Shown here in pieces: positions 32,456-40,736 of a stretch of DNA of 64,000 nucleotides. The stretch spans positions 1 through 64,000 of the forward strand of contig JAOZGJ010000101.1 of NCBI GenBank assembly GCA_027491785.1. The letters are read 5' to 3'. The position numbers and the translations under genes were made by a program. The DNA is from Thermoproteota archaeon. GTDB lineage: Archaea > Korarchaeota > Korarchaeia > Korarchaeales > Korarchaeaceae. The notes under the pieces are model-generated. The model was not told where the DNA came from, ran no database searches, and saw nothing but the letters and a program-made list of their open reading frames with translations. The stretch's first letter is position 1. Each line of letters begins with the position of its first letter.

Positions 32456-33146
32456 TCCTTTCTATTATTTTTAAAGCTAAAGGCAAACTATAACCATAGC
32501 CAGGTCCTCCTACTACAATATCTGCCTCCTTTTTCACATCTTCAGGTGCATTAGGAAGAGTTATTGATAGACCAGCGATGGAGAACATGCTAATGTCATT
32601 ATGAGAATCTCCTATTGCCACAACGTTATCACAGTTCACACCAAGTCTCTCACATAAAATGAGGAGGCCATTCCCCTTACTAACTCCTCTTGGAAGTATA
32701 TGCAGGGCATAACCACTAGATGTCGTCTTTACATTGAAGCCCATCTCATACAGATCTTTCTTTAACCTTTCTTGGTCTTCTGGTTTCATTCTAAGCGCTA
32801 TATCTACAAATCTGAACTTGGAATCCTCAGATAAATATCTATAGTACCCCTTCTTCATTAAAAATTTCCTTACATTCTCCATCTCCTTAAAATCTCCTTT
32901 TAGTATCTCCAGGGTACCTATGTAGATTACTGCACCATTCTCCGCTATGCCCATTACCTCGTTACATGGCCTCAGGTACACTGTGAGGGCGTACGCGATG
33001 GGATAAGGGTTTCCGGTAACCAATGCTATGGGTACCCTCTTACCTAATGATCTCAGTGATTTAACAGCACCTAGGTTGATATAGGGTTCCTTATAAGTTA
33101 TAGTACCATCCACATCTACAGCTACTAGGCTAACAGTTTCAAGCAT
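32442..33146 (-). CDS. HAD phosphatase, Cof/phosphoglycolate phosphatase-like
   Basis: This 234-residue HAD phosphatase has a C2-type cap. Motif I is VDVDGTIT, motif II VTGNPYP, the motif III lysine is in RGVSKGNGL and motif IV is IGDSHNDISMF. It resembles archaeal phosphoglycolate phosphatase and sucrose/trehalose-phosphatase-like proteins; the exact substrate is not clear. The ATG at 33146 is preceded by GGAGGTG; an in-frame ATG at 33215 would overlap the divergent ribosomal gene and add unconserved residues. Confidence 0.85.
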   Translation of the reverse strand: MLETVSLVAVDVDGTITYKEPYINLGAVKSLRSLGKRVPIALVTGNPYPIAYALTVYLRPCNEVMGIAENGAVIYIGTLEILKGDFKEMENVRKFLMKKGYYRYLSEDSKFRFVDIALRMKPEDQERLKKDLYEMGFNVKTTSSGYALHILPRGVSKGNGLLILCERLGVNCDNVVAIGDSHNDISMFSIAGLSITLPNAPEDVKKEADIVVGGPGYGYSLPLALKIIERIISP

Positions 33147-33193
33147 TTTTATAAACACCTCCGATGTATGCCAACCGAGGGAGGTAAAGAAGG

Positions 33194-33664
33194 TTGCCAA
33201 CATGGGGATACTCATACAGCGCTAAGAGTGAACGGGAGGCAATGGCTTCTGGAAGGGATTTAAGAGTATCTTTTAAGGAGACAGTAGAGCTTCTGAGGAG
33301 CATTAGAGGTAAGAAGCTCTCTGAAGCTTATCAGATACTGGATGATGTAATAGCTCTGAAGAGAGCTATCCCCTTCAGGAGGTTTAAGAGAAGCGTGCCC
33401 CACAGAAAGGGGTTAAAGGGATGGAAGCCGGGCAGGTATCCTGTGAAAGCAGCCAAGCTTGTGAAGAAGATCCTGAAAAGCGCGGAGCATAACGCGACAA
33501 GTAAGGACCTAGATCCAGATAACCTTTATGTCAAGCATGCTGCTGCTCAAACAGGTGCAAAGCTCAAGAGAATATTTCCTAGGGCATATGGGAGGGCTAC
33601 TCCCAGGGTTGAGCAGATGGTTCACGTGGAGATAGTACTGGAGGAGAGGGAGGAAGGAGAATGA
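33194..33664 (+). CDS. rpl22: 50S ribosomal protein uL22
   Basis: This 156-residue ribosomal protein lines the peptide exit tunnel. The conserved core runs from KETVELLRSIRGKKL through the basic loop and ends in RAYGRATPR followed by VEIVLEE, the universal uL22 signature. The N-terminal WGYSY motif is typical of archaea. The TTG start follows GAGGTAAAGAAGG. It opens a cluster with uS3, uL29, Rnp1 and uS17; the usual upstream partner uS19 is missing. Confidence 0.96.
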   Translation: MPTWGYSYSAKSEREAMASGRDLRVSFKETVELLRSIRGKKLSEAYQILDDVIALKRAIPFRRFKRSVPHRKGLKGWKPGRYPVKAAKLVKKILKSAEHNATSKDLDPDNLYVKHAAAQTGAKLKRIFPRAYGRATPRVEQMVHVEIVLEEREEGE

Positions 33665-34488
33665 GTAGTACTAAGACCCAGCCTAGTTATAAGAAGGTAG
33701 TTCAAGAGGGTATCGTCCGATATTCCTTGCATGAGCTTATGGAAAAGGTAGCCGAGAAGGCGGGCTTTCACGGAGTTGATATATCTTCCACACCGGTGAG
33801 GGACATAATAACCGTTTATGTGGAGAGGCCTGGCATAATAATAGGAAGAGGGGGAAAGGCATCTAAGAGGATAGGTGAGATGATAAAAGAGACTTTAGGA
33901 GTTTCTAATCCTTATATTCAAGCTAAGAAAGTGGAAGAACCTTTTTTAAGCGCGAGAATAGTAGCTAGCTATATAGCTAGGAGAATCGCTAGAGGGGAGA
34001 GGCATAAGAAGGTAGCTTTTTCTGCCCTCAGACGTGTCATGATGGCAGGAGCTAAGGGAGTAGAGATAAGGCTTTCTGGTAAATTTGGCGGCCAGAGAGC
34101 GAGAGAGGAGAGATTTAGGGCAGGGGTTATTTACAGATGCGGGCAAGATCAAATAGAAAAGGTTGACTATGCAGTAAGGCATATACTCATGCCCCAAGGT
34201 ATTATAGGAGTGAAGGTTAGGATAGTAAGACCCGATGTAAAGAGAGCAGATGAAATAAGGGTAAATGAGGAATTAATAGAGGAAATTAGACAGAAACTCA
34301 GTGAGGAGAGAGAGAAGCTAGCTGCATCGGAAGTCAGTGTAGAAGTTCCTGAGGAACTTGCCGAGGCCGTAGAACCATCTATTGAGGAGGAGAGCCAAGG
34401 AGAGGAACAAGAAAGCTCTAATATAGGAGAGGAGGAAAATAAAGGCGATTCTTCCGAGGAGGTGAGTGAGGATGCCGAAGGTGGTTGA
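33661..34488 (+). CDS. rps3: 30S ribosomal protein uS3
   Basis: This 275-residue protein is located at the mRNA entry site. The KH domain shows IIGRGGKASKRIGE (near residue 60), followed by the C-terminal domain with RRVMMAGAKGVEIRLSGK and GVKVRIVRPD. It has a Glu/Ser-rich acidic tail of about 55 residues, longer than in most relatives and probably disordered. The ATG overlaps the uL22 stop by 4 nt. Confidence 0.96.
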   Translation: MSSTKTQPSYKKVVQEGIVRYSLHELMEKVAEKAGFHGVDISSTPVRDIITVYVERPGIIIGRGGKASKRIGEMIKETLGVSNPYIQAKKVEEPFLSARIVASYIARRIARGERHKKVAFSALRRVMMAGAKGVEIRLSGKFGGQRAREERFRAGVIYRCGQDQIEKVDYAVRHILMPQGIIGVKVRIVRPDVKRADEIRVNEELIEEIRQKLSEEREKLAASEVSVEVPEELAEAVEPSIEEESQGEEQESSNIGEEENKGDSSEEVSEDAEGG

Positions 34489-34672
34489 GGAGTTAAAGGG
34501 AATGACTAACGACGAGTTATTGGAGAGATTAAGGGAGGTTGAAAAGGAATACTTTCTAATGGAGGCCAAAAGGTTATTAGGTGCAGCTGAGAAGATACAT
34601 TTAAGTAGATCTTTGAGAAAGGAAAAAGCTAGGATTCTAACAATTCTTAGAGAGAGGGGGATTAAGCTATAG
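34472..34672 (+). CDS. rpl29: 50S ribosomal protein uL29
   Basis: This 66-residue coiled-coil protein near the tunnel exit has the expected MTNDELLERLREVEKEYFLMEAKR pattern in parts (ELLERLREVEKEYF) and the closing KARILTILRERG. ATG 34472 follows GGAGGTGA; the GTG at 34466 is an alternative. It overlaps the end of uS3 by 17 nt. Its TAG stop at 34670-34672 overlaps the proposed AUA start of rnp1. Confidence 0.92.
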   Translation: MPKVVEELKGMTNDELLERLREVEKEYFLMEAKRLLGAAEKIHLSRSLRKEKARILTILRERGIKL

Positions 34673-34941
34673 CGCCAATAAAGCAATCTAACATCCTTTA
34701 TCATGAACTGATAGGGCTAGAGGTGAGATTATTGTTAACTCCTAATTTGAGAGAGATCAATACTGGGGGTCGGGTCATATATGAGACTAAGAATACCTTG
34801 ATAATAAGAACTGGAAAAGGCGACTCCGTAATACCTAAGGAGAAGAGGGTGTTTTTATTTAGACTATCGAATGGTAAACAGGTTATTGTATCTGGTGATA
34901 GATTGATAGGAAGGCCCGAGGAAAGGGTGAAGAAAGCATGA
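34669..34941 (+). CDS. rnp1: RNase P protein component 1 (Rpp29/Pop4)
   Basis: This protein subunit helps the catalytic RNA remove tRNA 5' leaders. The core contains GGRVIYETKNTLIIRTGKG and SGDRLIGRPEERVKK, typical of archaeal Rnp1. The first ordinary start codon is GTG 34723, but the open frame upstream encodes SNILYHELIGLEVRLL, matching the conserved N-terminal HELIGL of the family, with no ATG, GTG or TTG before the in-frame stop at 34663-34665. I therefore place the start at ATA 34669, which overlaps the uL29 stop as ATAG and has GGGGG 8 nt upstream. Length is 90 residues from ATA, or 72 from GTG. Confidence 0.85.
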   Translation: MAPIKQSNILYHELIGLEVRLLLTPNLREINTGGRVIYETKNTLIIRTGKGDSVIPKEKRVFLFRLSNGKQVIVSGDRLIGRPEERVKKA

Positions 34942-35270
34942 GAAAGTTGCCTGAAGGTCTGATTAATGATGTTATTCCCCCTGAGAAGGAATGTAATGAC
35001 GATAAGTGTCCATGGCATGGATCTATCTCTATTAGGGGTAGAGCTATTATAGGGAGAGTATTGAGCACCAAGATGACGGGCACTATAACGGTTCTAGTGG
35101 AACATCTACAATATAAACCAAAATATAAGAGGTATGAGAGAAGGAGAAGTAAGATTCATGCTCATCTACCACCATGTATAGATATTAGCGAGGGAGATGT
35201 CGTAAAAATAGTAGAGACTAGAAGAATAGCCAAAACAGTGAGCTATGTTGTGCTAGGTAAGGTTAGGTAG
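34938..35270 (+). CDS. rps17: 30S ribosomal protein uS17
   Basis: This 110-residue ribosomal protein binds 16S rRNA. Recognisable parts are CPWHGSISIRGR, GTITVLVEHLQY, the basic RYERRRSKIHAHLPPC and GDVVKIVETRRIAKT. Its ATG overlaps the rnp1 stop as ATGA. It is the last gene of the cluster, since the usual next genes (uL14, uL24) are replaced by a convergent gcvT that overlaps its end by 8 nt. Confidence 0.96.
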   Translation: MRKLPEGLINDVIPPEKECNDDKCPWHGSISIRGRAIIGRVLSTKMTGTITVLVEHLQYKPKYKRYERRRSKIHAHLPPCIDISEGDVVKIVETRRIAKTVSYVVLGKVR

Positions 35271-36372
35271 ATACCTTCTTTCTCCTCCATCCATACCTAT
35301 CCTCATCGTAAAATGGTAGCTTAGACACTCTCACTGTTATCTCTTTTATTCCTTTCACCACTAGTTTCTCTCCTATTTCTGCTAAGTCGGGTGAAATATA
35401 TCCCATCCCTATTCCTTTACCGACTGTGGGGCTGAAGGTTCCACTAGTAACTATTCCTACACGCTTTCCGTCCTTGTATATTAGATCTCCTCTCCTTGGG
35501 GAGTTTCTCGTCTCACTCAGAAGACCGACCCTTATCCTCGATATACCTTCCTGCCTTACCTTCTCTAGGGATTCCTTACCTACGAAGTATTCCTTAGAAA
35601 GATTAACGGCGAAATCTAGCTTGGCCTCAAAAGGATTGATATCTTCTTCTATATCATTCCCATAGAGGACAAGTCCTGCTTCGAGTCTGAGGATATCCCT
35701 AGCTACTAAACCACAAGGAACTGCCCCCAATTCGATTAAAGAATTGAATGTCTTCTCTGCCCATCCGATATCCCATGTTACCATTTCATATCCATCCTCT
35801 CCAGTATACCCTGTTGTACTTAGGACGTAAGCAGCTCCATCTTGCCTGCCTTCTACGACTCTGAATTTTCGGAGATTATATGTTGTGCCTAGTACTTTAT
35901 GGGCAAGTTCTTTAGCCATTGGGCCCTGAATAGCTATCATAACAGTTTTTAAGGTTTCATCACTCATTTTGATGTTTATATCTCTCCATTTTGAAAGGAG
36001 ATTTTGGAACCAATTCCATATCTTCTCTCTGTTAGATGCGTTAGCGACAAACAATACTTTATCGTCAGATAATTTAAAAACCACGTTATCGTCTTTTATG
36101 CCGCCATGTTCATTTAGAGTTAGCGTATATCTGGTCCTATTGTTTGATATTTTTATATTGTTAGATGTAGCTCTTTGGAGGAATTCTATAACATCCGGAC
36201 CCTCTAGGATGAACCTTCCCATGTGGGAAATATCGAATATTCCGGCATAATTTCTCACAGTTAAGGCCTCCTTCAATGAATTTGTGTATTTCATTGGCAT
36301 ATTCCATCCGGCGAATTCGAAGAATTTCGCACCTAGTTTAGCGTGAAGGTTCTCGAGCGATAATCTAAGCAT
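35263..36372 (-). CDS. gcvT: aminomethyltransferase (glycine cleavage T protein)
   Basis: Transfers the aminomethyl-derived one-carbon unit from H protein to tetrahydrofolate or tetrahydromethanopterin, releasing ammonia. The 369-residue protein starts with LHAKLGAKFFEFAGWNMP, contains IFDISHMGRF with the conserved Asp, the TTGYTGEDGYE motif and RDILRLEAGLVLYGND. No P, H or L protein gene is in the window. The ATG follows GGTGGTGGCAGG. It is divergent from a GlcD-like gene with a 12-bp palindrome in the gap. Confidence 0.94.
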   Translation of the reverse strand: MLRLSLENLHAKLGAKFFEFAGWNMPMKYTNSLKEALTVRNYAGIFDISHMGRFILEGPDVIEFLQRATSNNIKISNNRTRYTLTLNEHGGIKDDNVVFKLSDDKVLFVANASNREKIWNWFQNLLSKWRDINIKMSDETLKTVMIAIQGPMAKELAHKVLGTTYNLRKFRVVEGRQDGAAYVLSTTGYTGEDGYEMVTWDIGWAEKTFNSLIELGAVPCGLVARDILRLEAGLVLYGNDIEEDINPFEAKLDFAVNLSKEYFVGKESLEKVRQEGISRIRVGLLSETRNSPRRGDLIYKDGKRVGIVTSGTFSPTVGKGIGMGYISPDLAEIGEKLVVKGIKEITVRVSKLPFYDEDRYGWRRKKVST

Positions 36373-36390
36373 CCTGCCACCACCATCAAA

Positions 36391-36402
36391 TTCCTTAAGG
36401 AA
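36391..36402. promoter_or_regulatory. 12-bp palindrome between gcvT and glcD-like gene
   Basis: TTCCTTAAGGAA is a perfect palindrome in the 73-nt divergent gap, 19 nt from the gcvT start. It may be an operator for a dimeric regulator; chance is possible for one 12-mer. Confidence 0.35.
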
Positions 36403-36445
36403 AAGTTATTACATTTTCTGGATCTATCCTGATCTCAGGGTTAAC

Positions 36446-37783
36446 ATGTCTGAGGAGCCTGCTATAAAAGCTGTTGAGGAAATTGCCTCTCAATTAGGTG
36501 AAAAGTACGTTCTAATTGAGGATTTAGATAGATCCGCCTATTCTTACGATGCATCTGGGATGAGACACGTTCCTTCAGCTGTAGTCCGACCTACCGAAAC
36601 CGAAGATATATCGTTTATCATCGAGGTAGCCAATAGGTATGGGGTACCCTTAGTGCCGAGAGGGTCAGGAACTTCTCTGGTTGGAGGTCCCCTTCCCATC
36701 GAGGGCGGTATCGTAGTAGATATGCAGATGATGAATAAAATTATAGACAAGGATGATTACACCGGTCTTGTTAGGGCTGAAACTGGTTTAAGAGTATATG
36801 ATCTTAACAATATCCTGCCAGGCAGGTTTATGCCGATAAATCCGGACGGTACTGGATTTTCAACGATAGGAGGTCTTATAGCGGAAGATGCTGCTTCTCC
36901 CTTATCTGTCAAATATAGCACCATGGCTGCGATGGTCTTAGGATTGGAAGTAGTCTTACCTACGGGAGAAGCTCTTCTAGTGGAACAACCTGGTCCTCCT
37001 AGTAAGAGGAATATCCTTGACCTGCTCATAGGATCCGAGGGTACTTTGGGGATATTTACATCCGCTCTTCTAAAACTCCCCTTGAAACCTAAGCATAGAG
37101 TTGCATATAGGATAGAGATGATCGATATATCTGATGCTATATCTATTCAAACGGCAGTTAAGAGAGAAGAGATCTCTATAGCCGGCTTTGAGGCTTATCA
37201 CAATTATAAGGAGTTAATTGGTGAGGGAGGAGCTGAAGCTATCTCTTTTTTAGAGATATCTGGAACAGAAGAATGCGTAGATGTATGGGGTTCTAAGCTT
37301 AGATCAATTTTTAAGGAACTGGATATACCCTTCGAGGAAATAAGCATTAACGAGGCAGATGATATATGGATAAGGAGGAAAAGCATTTATGAGCTTGCGA
37401 AAAGAAGAGAGGTTGCCATGAGGGTTGTAAGCCTACAGGTTCATACCCATCTCACCAGAGATGCTATTCAAGAGGTGGATAGAACAGGATCTAGGCTTAA
37501 GCTTCCTGTAGTTACCGTATTTAATCCATTGTTAGGATGGGTAATGGCCATTTTCCTCTATGACCCAACAGATGAAAGAGAGATCGAGAGAACAGATAAA
37601 GCTGCATCTAATGTGATAGACAGGGCCATAGCTTTAGGTGGCTCTATAGGTTTTGGAGTAGGGGCAGGTATTACCAAGATAACTTCTGATATGGATGAGG
37701 GATTTGTATCTACTTTTTCCAAAGTTAAGGAAGCAGTTGATCCCAACTGGATAATGAACCCTGGAAAGCTGATTGAGAGGTGA
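36446..37783 (+). CDS. FAD-linked oxidase, GlcD/D-lactate dehydrogenase-like
   Basis: This 445-residue flavoprotein of the PCMH/FAD-oxidase C family probably oxidises a 2-hydroxy acid such as glycolate or D-lactate. The FAD-binding loop is VPRGSGTSLVGG (about residue 70), followed by TIGGLIAEDA and IGSEGTLGIF; the C-terminus ends WIMNPGKL. The normal C-terminal EHGIG, whose His is near the substrate, is replaced by GVGAG in GGSIGFGVGAGITK, so substrate or mechanism may differ. The next gene, a cysteine-rich Fe-S subunit, overlaps closely; together they look like a GlcD-GlcF dehydrogenase. Confidence 0.85.
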   Translation: MSEEPAIKAVEEIASQLGEKYVLIEDLDRSAYSYDASGMRHVPSAVVRPTETEDISFIIEVANRYGVPLVPRGSGTSLVGGPLPIEGGIVVDMQMMNKIIDKDDYTGLVRAETGLRVYDLNNILPGRFMPINPDGTGFSTIGGLIAEDAASPLSVKYSTMAAMVLGLEVVLPTGEALLVEQPGPPSKRNILDLLIGSEGTLGIFTSALLKLPLKPKHRVAYRIEMIDISDAISIQTAVKREEISIAGFEAYHNYKELIGEGGAEAISFLEISGTEECVDVWGSKLRSIFKELDIPFEEISINEADDIWIRRKSIYELAKRREVAMRVVSLQVHTHLTRDAIQEVDRTGSRLKLPVVTVFNPLLGWVMAIFLYDPTDEREIERTDKAASNVIDRAIALGGSIGFGVGAGITKITSDMDEGFVSTFSKVKEAVDPNWIMNPGKLIER

Positions 37784-37788
37784 AAATA

Positions 37789-38868
37789 GTGGAATTTAGC
37801 CTAGATTTAATGAAGGAATTAAGCCGATGCATAGGATGCGGTGCCTGCAATATCTCCTGTCCTATGTTTCATATAAGCGATTATAGAGAGACGGAAGGTG
37901 CTAGAGCTAGAATAAAGCTTATATCTATGTTAGGGAGTGGCAAGATGGATCTCACAGAGGAATTCCTTAGGTACATATTCACGTGCATGAATTGCGGCCT
38001 TTGTACGGATCTTTGTCCGGTGGGAATAGAGGTCTTTGATGTGATAGTAAAATCCCGATCCTCTCTAGTAGACATGGGTTATGTACCTCTAGTAACAGTA
38101 GATATGAGAGATGCCAAGAGGCGAACCGGAAGCCCCATAGGAGAAGGACTGACTAAGGGAGTCTGGCTACCTCCAGATTTCCAACCTAAGAAGGATGCAG
38201 ATATCCTTTTCTTTGCTGGATGTTGGGTTCATACAGCTCCCGATGTAGCCATCACTATGAGTAAAATCCTGCAGAAGATAGCCCCAAACATGACACCTGC
38301 AGGTCCAAATGAACCATGCTGCGGAGGGCTTCTGAGAGTAATAGGGGAGAAAGATAGTTCAGAAGAGTCTAAGAACGAATTGCTGAAATATATCAGGGAT
38401 CTCTCCCCTAAGTCAGTTGTATCCGGATGTTCTCTATGCGCTAGTTTATTTCCAGATCTTAGTATGAAATATTTCTCATCTTTCGTAGAAGAGGCACTGA
38501 ATTCCGGTAAAATAAGGACTAAGAGCATGAAAGGGAAGAAAAATAGAGTTTTCCTACTGAGATCTTGTCGATCTGATGGTGCTGCAGAAAGGATATTAAA
38601 CAGGATAAAGAACGCTAACGTTATCGATGCTCCCGATTGGATTTGTTGCGACTGCGGAGCTAGTTTGATCTACCAAGCAGATCCAGAAAAGTTCGATAGG
38701 TGGTTTAAGAGAGTATCAGAGATAGCAAGCGACTCGAATGCTGATTACTTGGTTATAGAGGAAACCGCTTGCTATTCCATGATCTCGAAGCTATTAGAAG
38801 GGAAAAACAAGTATAAGGGAATGAAGATATTATCATTTCCTAGCTTTTTAATCAGTTATATCTCATAG
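37789..38868 (+). CDS. Fe-S (CCG-domain) subunit, GlcF/HdrD-like
   Basis: This 359-residue electron-transfer partner of the preceding flavoprotein has two ferredoxin sites, CIGCGACNISCP and CMNCGLCTDLCP, in the first 90 residues, then two cysteine-rich regions: EPCCGG with GCSLC, and WICCDCGAS, as in CCG domains of GlcF, LldE and HdrB/D. The GTG at 37789 with GAGAGGTGA upstream is preferred over GTG 37780, which overlaps the previous stop. The acceptor is probably the quinone pool; this is inferred. Confidence 0.85.
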   Translation: MEFSLDLMKELSRCIGCGACNISCPMFHISDYRETEGARARIKLISMLGSGKMDLTEEFLRYIFTCMNCGLCTDLCPVGIEVFDVIVKSRSSLVDMGYVPLVTVDMRDAKRRTGSPIGEGLTKGVWLPPDFQPKKDADILFFAGCWVHTAPDVAITMSKILQKIAPNMTPAGPNEPCCGGLLRVIGEKDSSEESKNELLKYIRDLSPKSVVSGCSLCASLFPDLSMKYFSSFVEEALNSGKIRTKSMKGKKNRVFLLRSCRSDGAAERILNRIKNANVIDAPDWICCDCGASLIYQADPEKFDRWFKRVSEIASDSNADYLVIEETACYSMISKLLEGKNKYKGMKILSFPSFLISYIS

Positions 38869-40244
38869 AGATGGTTTATTTTTATCATTCTCTCCTCTAG
38901 TCTTCCAAAGGACCTACCGACCGATACATAGATAAATCCAGCTTCTTCCGCTTCAGATGGATCGAATAATAATCTTCCATCAAAGAGAATGACCTGTCTT
39001 TTATTGATATTTCTCCTTAACTTAGCTAAGTCGATAAACTTGAACTCACTATGATCTGTAACAAAGGCTAAGGCATCTGCATCCTTAATGGCTTCCATAA
39101 TATCAGAAACGTACTTACCTCCAAAGGAGAATTTAACTAGTGGATCATATATTTTCACAACATGGCCTCTATTTATGAGATCTTTAACGAAGGGCTCTGC
39201 CGGGGACTCTCTTATATCTGGAACATCTCCCTTGTATGTCACCCCTAAGACGGCTATAGTGCCGGTGCTCCCTCCATTCATCCTTCTAATTATATCATCT
39301 AGGATCATGGCATAGTGGTGAGGCATCTCAGAATTTATGCCTCTAGCATTCCTTATCAGTTCTGGCAAGTATCCATTCTCTTTTGATGCCCAAAAGAGAA
39401 ATAAGGGGTCCTTTGTCAGACAGCTTCCCCCTACACCTATTCCTGGAACCAGCATATGAACCCTCGGATGTCTGTTGGATAGCCTCCTAACATCCCTTAC
39501 ATCGAGGCCTAGAACTTCACATATCCTTGCTACTTCATTGGCAAATGCTATATTTACATCTCTATAGGAGTTCTCAACTAATTTAACCACCTCTGCTGTG
39601 AGTGGATCTGTTATCTCTATATCTGCTTTCACAAATGAACTATAGAGAAGCTTAGCTAGCTGACCTGATCTCTCATCGATCGCACCTATGATCCTAAAGT
39701 TATTTACTAGTTCGTGGAGGAGATTACCTGGAAGGGCCCTTTCTGGACAATAAGCCAGAAAGATATCTCGACCTATTTTCAACCCATGTCCTTCGACCTC
39801 AGGAATTATTATATCATAAAATGTCCTAGGTGGGAGAGTACTCTCTACTACTATAAGCCCGCCGGTTCTTACCAGTTCTAAGGCATTTTCTAGGGCTTCT
39901 AATACCATACTTATATTTGGCCCGTTTCTGCCCTTTGGCGTCGGAACCGCTATTATTATTACGTCGGATCCAATGAGATCCTCGAGTCTGCTTGTTGGCA
40001 TGTATTTTTTGCCTTTTAATTCACTGATTAAATTTTTTATCCCTTTTTCCTTAGCAAGCCTAGTCTTTCCAAGTAAAAGCTCCTTTATTAAATCTCGGTT
40101 AATGTCGTATCCGTACACGGAAAAGCCCGCTTTAGCTATAAGAAGAGATGTCGGTAATCCTATATATCCCTGACCAATGACCGAGACTTTAGCCTCCTTG
40201 GATTTAATGACAGTCTCTAGATCTTCAACTAGGACCCTCTTCAT
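38856..40244 (-). CDS. UDP-sugar 6-dehydrogenase (UDP-ManNAc/UDP-glucose dehydrogenase family)
   Basis: This 462-residue NAD-dependent four-electron oxidoreductase converts a UDP-sugar to its uronic acid, probably for surface glycans or N-glycosylation. The Rossmann site is VIGQGYIGLP, the substrate region contains VESTLPP and YCPERALPGN, the catalytic cysteine is in GVGGSCLTKDP and the C-terminal domain includes GVTYKGDVPDIRESPA. ERALPGN and the overall pattern favour UDP-N-acetyl-mannosamine dehydrogenase (WecC-like), but the substrate is not certain. The end overlaps the convergent Fe-S gene by 13 nt. Confidence 0.9.
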   Translation of the reverse strand: MKRVLVEDLETVIKSKEAKVSVIGQGYIGLPTSLLIAKAGFSVYGYDINRDLIKELLLGKTRLAKEKGIKNLISELKGKKYMPTSRLEDLIGSDVIIIAVPTPKGRNGPNISMVLEALENALELVRTGGLIVVESTLPPRTFYDIIIPEVEGHGLKIGRDIFLAYCPERALPGNLLHELVNNFRIIGAIDERSGQLAKLLYSSFVKADIEITDPLTAEVVKLVENSYRDVNIAFANEVARICEVLGLDVRDVRRLSNRHPRVHMLVPGIGVGGSCLTKDPLFLFWASKENGYLPELIRNARGINSEMPHHYAMILDDIIRRMNGGSTGTIAVLGVTYKGDVPDIRESPAEPFVKDLINRGHVVKIYDPLVKFSFGGKYVSDIMEAIKDADALAFVTDHSEFKFIDLAKLRRNINKRQVILFDGRLLFDPSEAEEAGFIYVSVGRSFGRLEERMIKINHLYEI

Positions 40245-40339
40245 TTTTACTCAAGTATCATCACGACAGATCTCTAAAAATAGTGGCATTGAAAAGATCG
40301 AAATACATTGAAACAGAGCCTGAAAATACACCGAAGAAC

Positions 40340-40543
40340 TCAAACTAGCGTTCCTTCCCTTTCTCTTACCTTTAGCCTAGTTATGTATCCCGCTATCCTG
40401 TTTCTATACACCTTTGACTTTATTTCAGCTATCTGGGACAACATCCTTTTATTATACTCAAAATCTTCAGTCCATAGATCAGGATACTTCTTCACTAGCT
40501 TATAAGCGGTTCTCTTTATTATCTTCTCTCTAACGGTCCCCAT
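40340..40543 (-). CDS. rps17e: 30S ribosomal protein eS17
   Basis: This 67-residue archaeal/eukaryotic ribosomal protein was recognised from MGTVREKIIKRTAYKLVKKY, the DFEYNKRMLSQIAEI core and NRIAGYITRL. The family start coincides with the ATG at 40543. The open frame continues 68 codons upstream without a stop, giving a possible longer form (see findings). There is no Shine-Dalgarno sequence at 40543, but GATTTAAAAG lies about 34 nt upstream and could direct a short-leader transcript. Stands alone between the UDP-sugar dehydrogenase and the H/ACA RNA. Confidence 0.85.
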   Translation of the reverse strand: MGTVREKIIKRTAYKLVKKYPDLWTEDFEYNKRMLSQIAEIKSKVYRNRIAGYITRLKVREREGTLV

Positions 40544-40707
40544 CGTAGATCTATATAGCAAGATACCTTCCTCTTTTAAATCTTTAGATAAGCATAAATG
40601 AGCTACAAATCGATTAGGTAGTCCCTCTAAAAGGTCAGCTAGTAAGCTTCTTCTACTTACCGATCTATCTAACATATCTATTTGGTAGTGTAAACGGACC
40701 GAAGAGA

Positions 40708-40715
40708 TTATATTT
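40708..40715. promoter_or_regulatory. TATA box of the H/ACA RNA
   Basis: TTATATTT is centred about 26 nt before the first stem base at 40737. Read on the other strand it is also 35-40 nt before an in-frame ATG (40678) upstream of eS17, so it may be bidirectional. The remaining part of the 300-nt region 40544-40845 holds this element, the H/ACA RNA and the uncertain eS17 upstream frame. Confidence 0.5.
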
Positions 40716-40736
40716 GCGGCAAGTGTCGTATAACAG

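Noticed and set aside
40220-40290. Possible C/D RNA on the minus strand before the UDP-sugar dehydrogenase (GTGATGA and ATGAAGA)
   Set aside because: No CTGA boxes at the right distances; GTGATGAT is better read as the ribosome-binding region and ATGAAGA as the start codon of the gene.
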